Shown here: positions 45,901 to 56,509 of the stretch, in pieces | Layout: each line of letters begins with the position of its first letter | Position numbering within the stretch: position 1 is the first letter of the stretch | Assembly (NCBI GenBank): GCA_900095095.1 | Contig: FMBT01000315.1 | Coordinates: 186,001 to 250,000 of the forward strand | Source of the DNA: Fragilariopsis cylindrus CCMP1102 | Lineage: Eukaryota; Bacillariophyta; Bacillariophyceae; Bacillariales; Bacillariaceae | Reading direction: 5' to 3' | DNA: 64,000 bases | The notes under the pieces: model-generated | Told to the model about the DNA's origin: nothing | The model's input: only the letters and a program-made list of their open reading frames with translations | Databases searched by the model: none | Position numbers and translations under genes: made by a program

Positions 45901-48092
45901 GTACAATTATTGAACCACCCGATCATCAAAACTTCGATGCTACACCCGTAGAACCTTCTGATCGGTCCATACCTCAAGAAAAGGGACCTCCAACCTCAAT
46001 TTCAGAGGGTGTTGGTATACCATTAAAACCTGAACCAACAACTGAAATAGAGGGTGATGCGGAACCACAATTTCCTCCTTCACCATGGGAGGCTGTTCGA
46101 CCTACTACTACACCTGTCGCCTCCTCTCCATCTCCAGAACTCCGTCGATCCTCACGACGTAATAGAGGACAACATAGTGAACGTCTTATTGAATCAAGTA
46201 ATGTTGCTTCTTATCTATCTGCATTCAACATCAAAATACCAAATTTATCACTATATGGCTCTTCGCAAACTTCTTACACCAGTGATAATAATACTAATCG
46301 ACTACCGAAAATACCGACTGAACGTCTCAATGCAAGTTATATATCATCACTTAAATGGGATCATCTTACCAATCTATGTCACGATAACTTAGGAACATTA
46401 GGATCATTCATTATCGAACATCAACAGTTTCTTACTGTATTATCATCTGGCATTCAATTAGTAGAGTACCTGAATCCAGCACTTTATATCACTGTTGCCA
46501 ATCAAGACGATACTCCAACTTTAACGGAAGCAATGAATGGTACAGATGCTGCAGGATTCTTCAAAGCAATGGAACTTGAACTAGCCACGTTAATCGAAAT
46601 GGAAGTATTTACAGTAGTGGATCGTAAACCCTGGATGAAAGTGATTTCATCCATGTGGGCATTTAAAAGGAAACGGTTTCCAGATGGATGTATTCGTAAA
46701 CTCAAGGCTCGTCTCTGTGCTAGAGGATTTGAACAAGTTGAAGGCAGAGATTATTTTGAAACATATGCACCTGTTGTTCAATGGCTAACAGTACGTCTAA
46801 TATTAGTAATGACCATAATAATGGGATTAGAAAACAAACAAATCGACTATACTGCAGCCTTCGTGCAAGCACCAATTGATACAGAAGTATATATTGATAT
46901 GCCGAAGATGTTCTCAGTACCAGGAAAGGTTTGGAAACTACGTAAATCAATCTATGGATTGAAACAAAGTCCACGAAATTACTTTCTACACATGAAACAG
47001 AAGCTTGAGAAATTGGGATTTACTCAGTCCAATGCAGATTCATGTCTATTCATATCAGCAACCGTTATATGCCTTATTTATGTTGACGATGCTTTATTAG
47101 TCTATAAAGATCAATCAGCAGTTGATGACTTAACAAAACGCATGACAAAAGAAGGAATGCTATTCAATGTTGAATCAGATGTAGCCGGCTACCTAGGTGT
47201 TCTCATCGACCGTAATACTGATGGTACAATCATTATGCGACAATCAGGTCTAGCAAAGCGAATTGTAGAAGCTTTACATTTGGATGATTCCTCTATTGCA
47301 CCTACTGAAACACCATGTACTGCCTTTCTACCAATAGATGCTGATGGAATTCCAGCGCTCGGTACATATAATTACGCCTCTGTTGTCGGAATGCTTACTT
47401 ATTTAACAGGTCACTCTCGTATGGATGCTTCGTTAGCTACATCACAAGTGGCTAGATTCGTACATCATCCGAAGCGTTCACATGAAGAAGCTTTGGAACG
47501 TATTGGTCGATATCTCAAAGGAACACTCGAAGAAGGATTAATATTACGTCCTGATAAACTTGAGAATCAATTTAACTTAGACGTATACGTCGATGCATCC
47601 TTTGCTTGTGGCTGGGGAACAGAACTTGGTACAAACCCTGATTCAGTTAAATCTCGTACTGGATATATAATTGAAATAATGGGATGTTCCGTATTATGGA
47701 AGTCTCAACTACAAACGTCTATTGCAACTTCGACTATGGAATCCGAATACATTGCATTGTCAATGGCATTACGAGCAGCTATTCCATTACTCGATATTTG
47801 TGTTTCTATTAACCATGGCTTAGGAATAACAAAAGACAAATTACTAACCTTCAAGACAACAATTCATGAAGACAATATTGGAGCATTAACACTGGCAAAA
47901 TTAGAACCAGGTCGACACACTCCAAGATCAAAATTTTATGCACTTCGATTACATTGGTTTCGATCATGGCTGAAACCTAGAGAAATTGAAATTGTTCACG
48001 TTGCCACCAAAGACCAGAAAGCTGATTACTTGACAAAGCCATTAACGGCTCAATTGTTCAAGAACTGTCGACTTCTCTCAATGGGTTGGTGA
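42930..48092 (+). CDS. Copia pol polyprotein
   Basis: A 1720-aa intact frame with all enzymes needed for retrotransposition. Order: an N-terminal extension of about 300 residues with hydrophobic stretches and a basic Ser/Arg/Lys-rich part; aspartic protease with VIDTGAS (Asp430); gag-pre-integrase LWHCRLGHADFQ and CIACSVAKQKR; integrase with catalytic Asp in SCDHYMS (about 710), Asp in CADNNPFQ and Glu in NYVERHQQ; reverse transcriptase with KLRKSIYGLKQSPRNY and YVDD (from 1384); RNase H with VYVDAS (Asp1555) and STMESEYIALS; then DQKADYLTKPL. The ATG at 42930 lies in the same frame as the gag C-terminal frame, separated only by its TGA and nine sense codons. Pol may therefore be made by readthrough rather than from its own start. 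No inactivating change is seen. Confidence 0.95.
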   Translation: MFRMFHNTFNTIEFIYYRLLWNLVELATSVLYGLFIPTIEQIFTVESIVTLILAFAFPLWFIYLVLINISSLTNKFLAPISVCFTPNSYTFITTPHYSSSTTKKPRCFRRCYFQKRKQRPSNHCSSSRSRTGCRFDRSSSRIPCGGGGCKSKSPFTSGSTLRKSNKWKKSGSTRRKSVVGTSTPTITSPDSSTLFLQACTKSKELYFFDALDDIDNIIFHDAVTTISDEFFHNCFDYCNEDYYFNRYKETCTDQFFDTLPSKPLPSTLLEAITIDTLLQNNLWMTAYKAEVHSHLTNGNNVLIPSSTSFHVYNGIFKVRIGAASDDQVTLNRALFDRPAFIPSSTSINCFLQSFDILAHSHMLSTLLPSVTISPSYKLLSIADPRYHTVLLEARRLQLSLSNYDDRVTMPLHSPAVYHSNKPDELPIVIDTGASCSISPVHSDFISNILPADVPSLNNISGTTAVVGQGTIEWRIQDAKGIVKPIQTSAYYVPTATIRLFSPQVYIKNDTSGTSEMLLQRNGIHLVLSCGSRLFFPINRNSNLPVMLTETALNKGNKQGTFTSFHLQDKYSFQPSADRVNLQLLSDQLSVFQSTILDKSLLTRDNINLSPGSKELLLWHCRLGHADFQRILSILAKPESSRGSVEKGELVRRKIYPGTKVSNALVPKCIACSVAKQKRVTPASTTVIKNKPEEGAILNNTLYTGEKISCDHYMSTSLGRLAHTRGKEDKSNQYVGGTLFVDFATNYIFHQHQVNLTAAATVRSKHACERHFMEHGYKIQGYCADNNPFQSKLWTNDCKLQQQQHTTFSGVGAQHQNYVERHQQTIFNWSRAMLLHFVLHWPQQANENLWPFFVDHAVYLWNSLPSRNDAQVAPKELFTNVSFEDYRHLQRSHIIGCPVFVLDARLQDAKKIPKWSMRSRRGVYLGVSKHHSTTVHLVLNPATGNISPQYHVLFDDHFSTVFSNGDFDPTVWESLVISNKELETTFIQATDGTIIEPPDHQNFDATPVEPSDRSIPQEKGPPTSISEGVGIPLKPEPTTEIEGDAEPQFPPSPWEAVRPTTTPVASSPSPELRRSSRRNRGQHSERLIESSNVASYLSAFNIKIPNLSLYGSSQTSYTSDNNTNRLPKIPTERLNASYISSLKWDHLTNLCHDNLGTLGSFIIEHQQFLTVLSSGIQLVEYLNPALYITVANQDDTPTLTEAMNGTDAAGFFKAMELELATLIEMEVFTVVDRKPWMKVISSMWAFKRKRFPDGCIRKLKARLCARGFEQVEGRDYFETYAPVVQWLTVRLILVMTIIMGLENKQIDYTAAFVQAPIDTEVYIDMPKMFSVPGKVWKLRKSIYGLKQSPRNYFLHMKQKLEKLGFTQSNADSCLFISATVICLIYVDDALLVYKDQSAVDDLTKRMTKEGMLFNVESDVAGYLGVLIDRNTDGTIIMRQSGLAKRIVEALHLDDSSIAPTETPCTAFLPIDADGIPALGTYNYASVVGMLTYLTGHSRMDASLATSQVARFVHHPKRSHEEALERIGRYLKGTLEEGLILRPDKLENQFNLDVYVDASFACGWGTELGTNPDSVKSRTGYIIEIMGCSVLWKSQLQTSIATSTMESEYIALSMALRAAIPLLDICVSINHGLGITKDKLLTFKTTIHEDNIGALTLAKLEPGRHTPRSKFYALRLHWFRSWLKPREIEIVHVATKDQKADYLTKPLTAQLFKNCRLLSMGW

Positions 48093-48314
48093 CATGAGGT
48101 AACGCTTCTTCTTCTTTATTTTGAATATTTATTTTCTTATTTTGATTTTAAGTTAAACTATTTTCAAATATTGAAGAATTTGAAGCTCCTGGTACAAAAT
48201 TCCTGTAGAAATCTACACAGGAATTGCTTTTCAAAGGGGTTTATGTTTGAATATTTCAAACTTTCATTCTCCTATTATCAATCATTCGAACCACGGTATT
48301 ACTACTGTCAGTTC

Positions 48315-48321
48315 GAGAGGG
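48315..48321 (+). promoter_or_regulatory. Polypurine tract
   Basis: GAGAGGG just before the 3' LTR, in the position where plus-strand DNA synthesis is primed. Confidence 0.6.
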
Positions 48322-48323
48322 TG

Positions 48324-48549
48324 TGTCAAGATGATCGATCTAGTCGAATCATTACGTCACTCTTCTTTATTAAGAGGTCCTATTTACTAGACCTTGAGAT
48401 CATATATCCTATCAATCAGAAGATGTCCTCATACATCTGATGATTGTTCTTTATTAATTCATATCATAATTCTATAAATATATAATATAAAACACTACTT
48501 ACATGTACTCTTCGTGATATATCTTACTTTTACGTCGTACATCATCGCA
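48324..48549 (+). repeat. 3' LTR (226 bp)
   Basis: Same sequence as the 5' LTR minus 4 bp (GAATCATT against GAATGAATCATT). Preceded by the purine run GAGAGGG. Confidence 0.95.
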
Positions 48550-48554
48550 GTGAC
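48550..48554 (+). repeat. Target-site duplication, right
   Basis: The 5-bp gtgac directly after the 3' LTR, matching 40503-40507. Confidence 0.9.
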
Positions 48555-49052
48555 CGACCTAGCTATTGTTCAACTCTAACTACTGATAGAGATACACGCA
48601 AATTGAATAGAAGTGGAAGTAGTCACAAGAATATAAATCCTTTTAGTACTGTCACTTGTTTTGATACTATTATCGCCTTTTCTATTCTTATTCTTTCAAT
48701 GTCCGCTACGGTCTGTACGCTGTACGTTCAACATCATTTACGAGCGTAACAGCGCGTGAAAATTTAAAATAATTTTTAAATGACAGCGAAGAGTACCAGT
48801 ACGGTACAGTAGACAACATCAACATCCTGCAAACAACAACATCACAGCTTTGTCTAACTTACTGTATTAGCAAACACAATATTTAGTACATTTTTGGGAG
48901 TTGATTATTACGGCAGCAGTATAGTATCGAAACTACCGAAAGGCATCGGTTCGAAGATAAAAAGAGAAAGAGCGTAGATAAGACATAATTGCAGGTGTTT
49001 GAAAGCTCTTGAGCCTTGCCCCCTCCCCCCCCCCCCTGGACGTTACGCTAAT
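48555..49052. other. Upstream region of APC6
   Basis: Noncoding DNA between the right target duplication and the APC6 start. It includes a C15-like tract (about 49019-49036), which is a difficult place for sequencing. Before the copia insertion this was part of the shared upstream region of the MYND and APC6 genes. Confidence 0.5.
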
Positions 49053-52000
49053 ATGGCTAATGTTAATAGTAATGATGTTGATAGTGAGGGCGAGGATGGT
49101 GACGACTACAACACGTATGACTCAACGACACCCAATAACAATAACAGCAATGCTAATAATGACCATGACGCAAGTATTGCAGCATCTTCCACAATACGAT
49201 CACCCTATCCAACCAGAAGTCGTAGCCGTCGTCGTCAATTACATCAACAACGTCAATTACAAGATGATTTAACAATTGATCCACTGGGTTTAATTGCACG
49301 AACACAATCGGGAGGAGGAAGTGCTGGAGCAAGTGCAGGAGCAGGAGATATATCATCACCAACAGCAGCAGCAGCAGGCACTACATTGGGTGGTATTGGT
49401 GCAGTTGCGTCGTTATCAACTTCGACAACTCCAACTCCAATGCCAGTAGTAGCAGCAGCGGGGGGAGGACAGCAGCAACAACAACAACAACTTCATTCGA
49501 CCGTAACCCAACGACGAAGACGACGTCAACAAAATCAACAACAAATGATGGCAGGTTCCTCATTGGAATTATTTTCTACTCCAATGTACACTGGTGGTAG
49601 TGGTAGTGGTAGTGGTGCAGCAGCAGCAGCAGCAGCAACTGGACGACCTACCAGTACTGCTGCTCATCATCAAAGAACTACTAATGCATCACCACGTTCT
49701 ACTAGTAGTGATTATATGATTGGTAGAAGTATTGTACAAGCAAGGATTTCTCCAATGATGGCTGGTAGTGGTAGCAGTGGTGCCGGTACCACCAGTATGG
49801 GAAGTGGAAATGGAAATGGCGGTAGCGGCGGGGTAGGTAGTGGAAAAAGTAGTAGTTCCTCTGCTAAGAATTCAAATTCAAATTCAAATTCACAACGAAG
49901 AAATCGACGTTTTTTCCCACCTAGTCGTCGATCTTTTCCCGGTAGTTCTCCTTCATCAGCCTCAGCCTCAGCCTCAGGTGGTCAACCAACGAATGCAAAT
50001 GCAAATGCAAATGCAAATGCAAATGCAAATGCAAATGCAAATTCTGGAACTACTACTGCTAATACCAGTGCCGCGTCTACTACTATTACTGGCAACGTTA
50101 GTAATAATGAGGTTAAAACGAATAGGAACATCAATGGTACATCATCAGCAACAACAACAACAGTTGACGGGACCACGGCGGCGGCGGCAGTGAAGGATGG
50201 TATTCATGATAATGATAACAATGATAATGACAAACATCAACATCAACAACAAGGGAAGAAGAATTTCGATAACATCGATGAAGTTGAGAATAAAAATAAC
50301 AACAACATCAAGAAGAGCAACAAAGATTTTATATTACATGGAATGAATATAACAAAATTACGAAATTTAACATTATCATGTTTGGGTATGGGTACGATGA
50401 ATACTGGGACAACAAAATCAACATCAACATCAACAGCAACAATGATGACAACATGTACCACAACACCATCCCCAAAAATGGCAGTATTCTTTGCTGGGAT
50501 TGTACATTCCAAAACTGTACATCCATATGATGCCTACATATATGCAAAAGCATTATTAGTAAATGATCAACCAAAACGTACAGTGAAATGGATCACAGGT
50601 GAACAATCCAATTTATTACGTTGTTATTATGACTACACTCAAAATCAACATCAACATCAAAATCAAAACTTTGATTTTAATCACGAAGAACTTAAATCGT
50701 TACAAGTTGAATCATTACTATTAGCAGCACAATCATTAGTTGGATTGCATGATTGGACAGCTGTCTTGCAATTATTGGAGGATACAAATCATTATACCTT
50801 TCCAGACCAACCAGCATTATCAGAAACAATGATGATGGACGACCACCATGATGATAATACCGAAAATAATCATAATACTGCTAATTTCCATCAACAATAT
50901 CATCATCACCATCAACAACAGCATCAAAAACATCACGGTGGTATGACTATTACTGTACCACCACCACCTCCACCATCCTCAACGATTCCATTCCATATGG
51001 ATGACGATGATGATATCGCATGGCAGCAGTTGGCAGAATCATTGCGTCCTACTACCACTGCAGCAAATACCACCACAAGTAGTAGTAATACTCCGAACAA
51101 TATACATCCATTATCCAGGATTTGTCAATTACGTGCACGTGCCTATTCGGAATTAGGTCATCCATTACGTGCAAATTTGTACTGGAATAGAGCATTACAA
51201 ATTGATCCTTGGTGTGTATTAGCATTGGAAGGTTTATTAGAAACATCAATCCAATCACCGATGTGTGTTGTGGAAAGTGTCCTATCAGCTATGTCATCAA
51301 CGATGTCTTCTAATGATGATACTACTAATAATAATGGCGACGACGACGACGACAACATTGAAAACGAAAATGATGATGCAGAATGGTTACGAGCTTTGTA
51401 TTTAGCACGGGTATGTACAGCGGCTCCGAGTACAGCGAATGCGCCCTCTAATGCTGCTGCTGCTGCTGCTGGTACGACCAACACTGCTGCTACTATGAGG
51501 AGTAATGCTGGAGGAGGAATCAAGACGTCGTCCGATGCTGCAGATGATCCAATGGAAGACGACGACGATGATGATGATAATGAGGATGGTAATGGAGATG
51601 AAACTATGGGACAAAGAGGAGGAAGTTCTTCTTCATTCGCAACGACACCCCATAATTTTCCTACGATGTCGTCAACATCATCACGACCTCGCACGAGGAG
51701 TCGTACTACTACAAACAGTGATGGTAATGGTGATGATGGTGAGGCCGACGACGATGATGGTATTGTTGACGATCGCAACGATCCTTCGTTTTGGCAAGAC
51801 GCATCATCGATTCAACTCCTTACACCGATTCCACAACAACAATCTATTGCTGATATGTCTGCGGCATCGACGAGTTTATTCTTTCCTCAATCAAATAATA
51901 ATACTGCGAGCGGAGGTGGTAACAATAAAGATTATTACCATCAATCATCGTCGACGATGAATAGTGATCAATCGACGGTCGTTGCAAATACATCTAATGT

Positions 52001-53494
52001 TACCTCCGCTGCTGATGCTGCTGTTGCAATTGGATCGGCTCTTGATACGTTATGGAATAAATTCCAACTTCGACATTCGCCTGAAGTATTAGCCATGGCG
52101 GCGCAGAATGCGTATCGACGATACGATTGGGATGCTGCATTGCAGTATTGTGAGGAACTTGCCGACGTCGATCCGTTATCTTCTAACACGAATAAGGCAG
52201 CATTTTGTCATGTTAGTACATTGGTTCAACTTAATCGGAAACGTCCATTATTCCGTTTGGCACATGATTGGGTTGAAACTTCTCCGAAAGAGGCACGGTC
52301 GTGGTTTGCTGTTGGTGCATACTATTATGCATGTGAACGGTACCACGTCGCACAACGTCATTTTTGTAGAGCAACACGACTCGATCCACATTGCGTCGAA
52401 GCGTGGATTGCTTTTGGTGCATCATTTGCGGCATGTGATGAATCAGATCAAGCCCTTGCAAGCTTTAGAGCCGCACAAAGATTAGCACCTGGTAATCATA
52501 CAAGTTTGTTATATATTGGGATGGAATATTTAAGAACAAATCATTTGGTACTAGCACAGCATTTCTTAAAGGCAGCGAATGATTCCTCTGGTGGAACCGA
52601 TCCACTAGTGAAAAGTGAAACGGGTGTATTGAAATTAAATCAAAAGAAATTCTCTCAAGCTATTACATGGTTCTTAATGGCATTGGGTGCCGATCAAGAA
52701 TGGGTATCGTCCGTGTCCAAGTTATGGACGAAAAGCAGTCATAATAATAACAACAATAATAACACGCAATACCTCGATGCTATTGCTAGATTAGTTGAAA
52801 CCATTCAAGACATATATTGGGAACCAACCTTGTTCAACTTAGCACACGCCTATCGAAAGGAACGCATGTACGATGCCGCTGTCATATGTTTAGAACAATG
52901 TCTGGCATTGAAGGAATCAGCGAGTGCACATTCCGCTCTCGGGTATTGCTTACACCTCCAAAGCATGGTAGTATTAACGAATCATCGAAATGTACATTCT
53001 CATCATCCCAAGGACGATCGTGATCGTAGCAACCGGCTATTGCACCGATCTATCGATGCCTATCATCAATCACTTGCGAAAAAACCAGACGATCCATTTG
53101 CATCCGAAATGTTGCAAAAAGCATTAGGAGATGCATTGGAACAAACTGATTTCTTTTTTAATGACGACGATATGGTAAACGTCAACAATAATAACGAGCT
53201 ACACGATAGTAGTGCGATGTCAGCGTTGCCATCACCTGCTGGCGCACTTTATGGAAATACCCCCACAAACACGATGAGTAGCCGACGCCAGAATCATCAT
53301 CATCATCACCAACACCAACAAACTGCTACGACTGATACAGCGCGTCGTAGCTCATTGGGATCACATACCTCATTATCAACAACAAATACGGGATCGGTGG
53401 TGGTGGTGGTGGTGTCGATCAATCATCTTTATGGACCGAAGATGGTTTGTCCCTGTCAGTAGAAAGTAACGACGACGTCGATATGATGACTTAA
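49053..53494 (+). CDS. CDC16: Anaphase-promoting complex subunit 6 (CDC16)
   Basis: A TPR protein of about 1480 aa, twice the usual ~620-840 aa because of long Ser/Gly/Ala/Asn/Asp/His-rich insertions. APC/C ubiquitin ligase drives exit from mitosis, and CDC16 is one of its TPR scaffold subunits. The N-terminal conserved part (YIYAKALLVNDQPKRTVKWI, LLAAQSLVGLHDWTAVLQLL) and the TPR block are typical: ARAYSELGHPLRANLYWNRA, FAVGAYYYACERYHVAQRHF, EAWIAFGASFAACDESDQAL, LYIGMEYLRTNHLVLAQHFL, WEPTLFNLAHAYRKERMYDA. The first ATG in frame is 49053; earlier in-frame codons lack ATG. The open frame ends at 53462, but after the GGT-repeat at about 53396-53416 the -1 frame gives SLWTEDGLSLSVESNDDVD, a more natural C-terminus ending at 53494. 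One base lost in that repeat is likely. Confidence 0.88.
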
Positions 53495-53979
53495 AAAGAG
53501 AAAGAAGTTACAATATCCAATACAAGCAAAAGATAAGAAACAAACATAACAGTATGACGAGCGAGCAAGGCTACAAAGCATATTATGCTTTTCTTATGGG
53601 ATAAATTCATAGAGCAAAAATAGTTGTTGTTGTTGATAGCTTTAAGGTTTTACATTTTTATTACTTAGAAAAGTAGTTAGTAGTTAGTGTGCTGTATTAC
53701 GTTTCAAAAGGTTTTTTACTTATTTTTAGATTATATAAAAGTAAGACATTGTTATTTATTCCCCACGAACGAAAACGTATTGAAATATCGAAATATCGAA
53801 ATACCATACCATTCCATTTCATTTTTGTTGCTTTCTTAATTTCCTGCTATTATTTCTCTTTCTCTTTTTTTCTTCATTCTATTTCATTTTTGTTTTTTCA
53901 AGTTATTTTTATACATAACACCTACACTTCTAGATGTTATTACTTTACTTTACTTTTTACCCTTTACTTTTCAGTCTTT
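53495..53979. other. Intergenic, convergent 3' ends
   Basis: T-rich DNA between APC6 (+) and ATG3 (-), with no feature recognised. Confidence 0.5.
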
Positions 53980-55290
53980 TCATTTGCTTGTATCAGCAGT
54001 AACTTCCATAGTAAAATCATAATTGATGGTTGGTATCATGGATGACACAAATTTTAAAAAGATGAATAAATATGTTTCTACGGATGGACCTTGTTGTTGA
54101 TGTTGTTGTTCATTACCATCGTCATCAACATCACTCTTCTTTGAATTTGAACTTTTTGTACTACTACCTTTAATTAAATTTTTAATTATAGCTTTCATTA
54201 CCTTTGCATGTTGACATGGATGGATGGAGGCATGTGGACAGGACGAGGTAATATGTGGATGTATTTCAATGGTGACCGTCTTATAGGCATAATCACTAAT
54301 GACATCTTCCATCATTTGTTTACTTGTTAATGGTTGATTTGTTTCCGATCGACCCACCATCCATACTCTTGGTACTTGATAATATTTATCATATGTGATA
54401 GATAAATCATAGGTACGTGTTTTAATTATATTACTTTTACTGGTAGAAGAATTAGCGGTGGTAGTGGCAGGTGTTGTTGCTGCAGCAGTAGCAGCATCCT
54501 CATCAATAAGAATGTCATTATCTTCATAATCATCCATATCGTCATATTCATCATCATCGGTGGTTTTATCTGCTTCAACTGCTGCTGCTGCTGCTGCTGC
54601 CACTGCCGCCGGATCTTTGTTGTCTTTTTTATCTTCTTCTTGTAGATCTAATGCTTTTGTTTTCTCAACAATTGTTTCGCCATCTTCATCTAATATATCA
54701 AAATCATCTTCAATATTATCTTCGCCATCATTTTCATTTTCATCATCTTCACTATCTTTAGTAGCTAAAATAGAGGATATCATCCATTCATCAATATCAT
54801 CATCATCATCATCACCACTATTATTATCACCTTTTTCATATCTCATGTCTAAATTAGTTTCTAATGAGGATACACGATTTTGACATGGTACATTTCGTGT
54901 AATTAAATATTGTTTAGTTGATGGTAAATAGGATTTAGTTTTTTCGATTGACGATGCGGAACTCCATTCCCATGTTGGACAACGAAAGACTAATTCATCA
55001 CCTATATTAGAAGATAACACAACAACAACAACAACAACAAAATAAGACAAAACACCGTTAGTAAGTACGGGCATCAACACAAGCCAAGAGAAATAAACAA
55101 TGGAATTAAAACACAAAAAGGAAGTAACACTGTAAACATCATGTAAAACATCATGTAAAATAAATATAAACTTACCAGCAATAATAAATTCTTCTGGTGT
55201 TAATACACCCTTCTCAAGAAATGCGGAGGATGTTAATTGTGGATATGCCCATTCTCTTGCACGACGGAAGGAACCTAATACTGATGACAT
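53980..55290 (-). CDS. ATG3: Autophagy-related protein 3 (E2-like)
   Basis: Two exons on the minus strand (55290-55176 and 55001-53980) separated by a 174-bp intron, GTAAGT...TATAG, joining GCT-GGT-GAT in frame; product 378 aa. ATG3 is the E2-like enzyme that transfers ATG8 to phosphatidylethanolamine on the growing autophagosome membrane. The signatures are the N-terminal amphipathic start and FLEKGVLTPEEFIIAG, then DELVFRCPTWEW, YLPSTKQYLITRNVPC, a long acidic flexible region with added Asp/Ala runs, TYDLSITYDKYYQVPRVWMV, and the catalytic site ASIHPCQHAKVMK with Cys301. The C-terminal IPTINYDFTMEV is also as expected. All key residues are present. If the intron is read through, 14 false residues and a hydrophobic stretch appear, confirming the splice. 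Confidence 0.95.
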   Translation of the reverse strand: MSSVLGSFRRAREWAYPQLTSSAFLEKGVLTPEEFIIAGKFIFILHDVLHDVYSVTSFLCFNSIVYFSWLVLMPVLTNGVLSYFVVVVVVVLSSNIGDELVFRCPTWEWSSASSIEKTKSYLPSTKQYLITRNVPCQNRVSSLETNLDMRYEKGDNNSGDDDDDDIDEWMISSILATKDSEDDENENDGEDNIEDDFDILDEDGETIVEKTKALDLQEEDKKDNKDPAAVAAAAAAAVEADKTTDDDEYDDMDDYEDNDILIDEDAATAAATTPATTTANSSTSKSNIIKTRTYDLSITYDKYYQVPRVWMVGRSETNQPLTSKQMMEDVISDYAYKTVTIEIHPHITSSCPHASIHPCQHAKVMKAIIKNLIKGSSTKSSNSKKSDVDDDGNEQQHQQQGPSVETYLFIFLKFVSSMIPTINYDFTMEVTADTSK

Positions 55291-55848
55291 ATTATAACTC
55301 TACTACCTGTATAATTTGCTTTACGCTGCTTTACGTTGCTTTACTTTGCTTTACTTTGCTTGACTTGTTTGTTACGGTAGTATGGGGTGTTGTGTTGTGA
55401 ATGAAGGAATCAATCAATCGAAGGAATAAATCATCTTCGACGATCGCAAACAACAACCACTGCGTGACTTAATTTGCCATGTTCTTGTTATCATTTTCTC
55501 GTTGCTTTTTTGTCTTCAAAGAAGTTGTTCTGTTGACTTGTTTATTATTCTGATGTGACTAGACTGACACGAGAACTTTAAAAAGAGACTTCCATAGTAC
55601 TTTGTAAGTTCGTTTTATTCAGTCATCCACGATTCGATTCATTCATTCGATTCAGATTCATTCGATTCAGATTCGATTGATTATTCATTCGTTCGATTCT
55701 CAAATTAAATTAAATCTTCATATCATTTCATTTCATCATTCGTCGCACTTTTGTCGACTTTTGTTGTTACCACAAAATAAAAGTTCATGGGGGAGCATTC
55801 TCATAAATACAACGACTATGACTATCGCAAAATGTTTTCGTTCCTATA
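55291..55848. other. Upstream region of ATG3
   Basis: Contains TTTGCTTTAC/TTACGCTGC direct repeats just upstream of the ATG3 start (55316-55358) and ATTCGATTCAGATTC repeats (about 55625-55700). No gene recognised. Confidence 0.6.
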
Positions 55849-56258
55849 ATGGATGACATAAGAATCGAAACTAGAAAGAAGACTTTCGTGGGAGGTCGAC
55901 TCGCTTACAGCAATCGGGATGACTATTGTTCATCATCGTTCACATTTGACAATATTTCGGGGAATTCTAGCAAACAATCCGATTATGATATCACCATAAT
56001 AAATCGTTCGACGGAATGGATAATGCTGTCGGTTTCTACGAAGATATAAAACGAAATATATTATTCGGGGAAAAATATGGTTTTACGCTAACAAGACATA
56101 CACCAACGACGTCCGTTTTTCCTATGAAGGATGAACTCAGAATTGGCCATTGTCAGAACAATAACTATGGGTGTAATGGATGTGTTATCTCTCATGATGA
56201 GGCAGACCTATCAAAGTATTCGAAATGTGCTGCGATATATGGTGAAATACGCATTTAA
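55849..56258 (+). pseudogene. Possible small gene or remnant
   Basis: Two overlapping ATG frames in different phases: 55849-56049 (66 aa, MDDIRIETRKKTFVGGRLAY) and 56016-56258 (80 aa, with FYEDIKRNILFGEKYGFTLT and CQNNNYGCNGCVISHDEAD). The composition looks protein-like, and a single frame break could join them. No family is recognised and there is no homologue in the window. It may be a short gene with an error, a remnant, or chance. Confidence 0.25.
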
Positions 56259-56509
56259 TAAACTTTGGATAAATACAGAAGACACATATCGACGCTACAG
56301 CGTAGAGTACACTATCTACTACACTAGTGAGTAGTGTTGCTTGTTTGTAAACATAAAGTTGAAAGGATGATTGAAATTAAAATATGAATGTTATAGAATT
56401 TAAAAATTACGAAAAGTTTTCTGCTCGCAATGTTATTAGATTTTCATGAAAGAGGAATTAGTCAGAGGAATACTATAGTATTAGAATGTTTCAACACCGA
56501 AAAATGAAT

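Larger units (their letters stand above)
40508..48549 (+). mobile_element. Complete Ty1/copia LTR retrotransposon
   Basis: An 8.04 kb element with LTRs at both ends, a tRNA-type primer site, a gag frame, and a pol frame in copia order (protease, integrase, reverse transcriptase, RNase H). It is flanked by the 5-bp duplication gtgac (40503-40507 and 48550-48554). The two LTRs differ only by a 4-bp GAAT repeat, so insertion appears recent. It lies between the MYND gene (-) and the APC6 gene (+), in their shared upstream region. It looks like the diatom CoDi type of copia element, though which clade is not determined. Confidence 0.96.
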
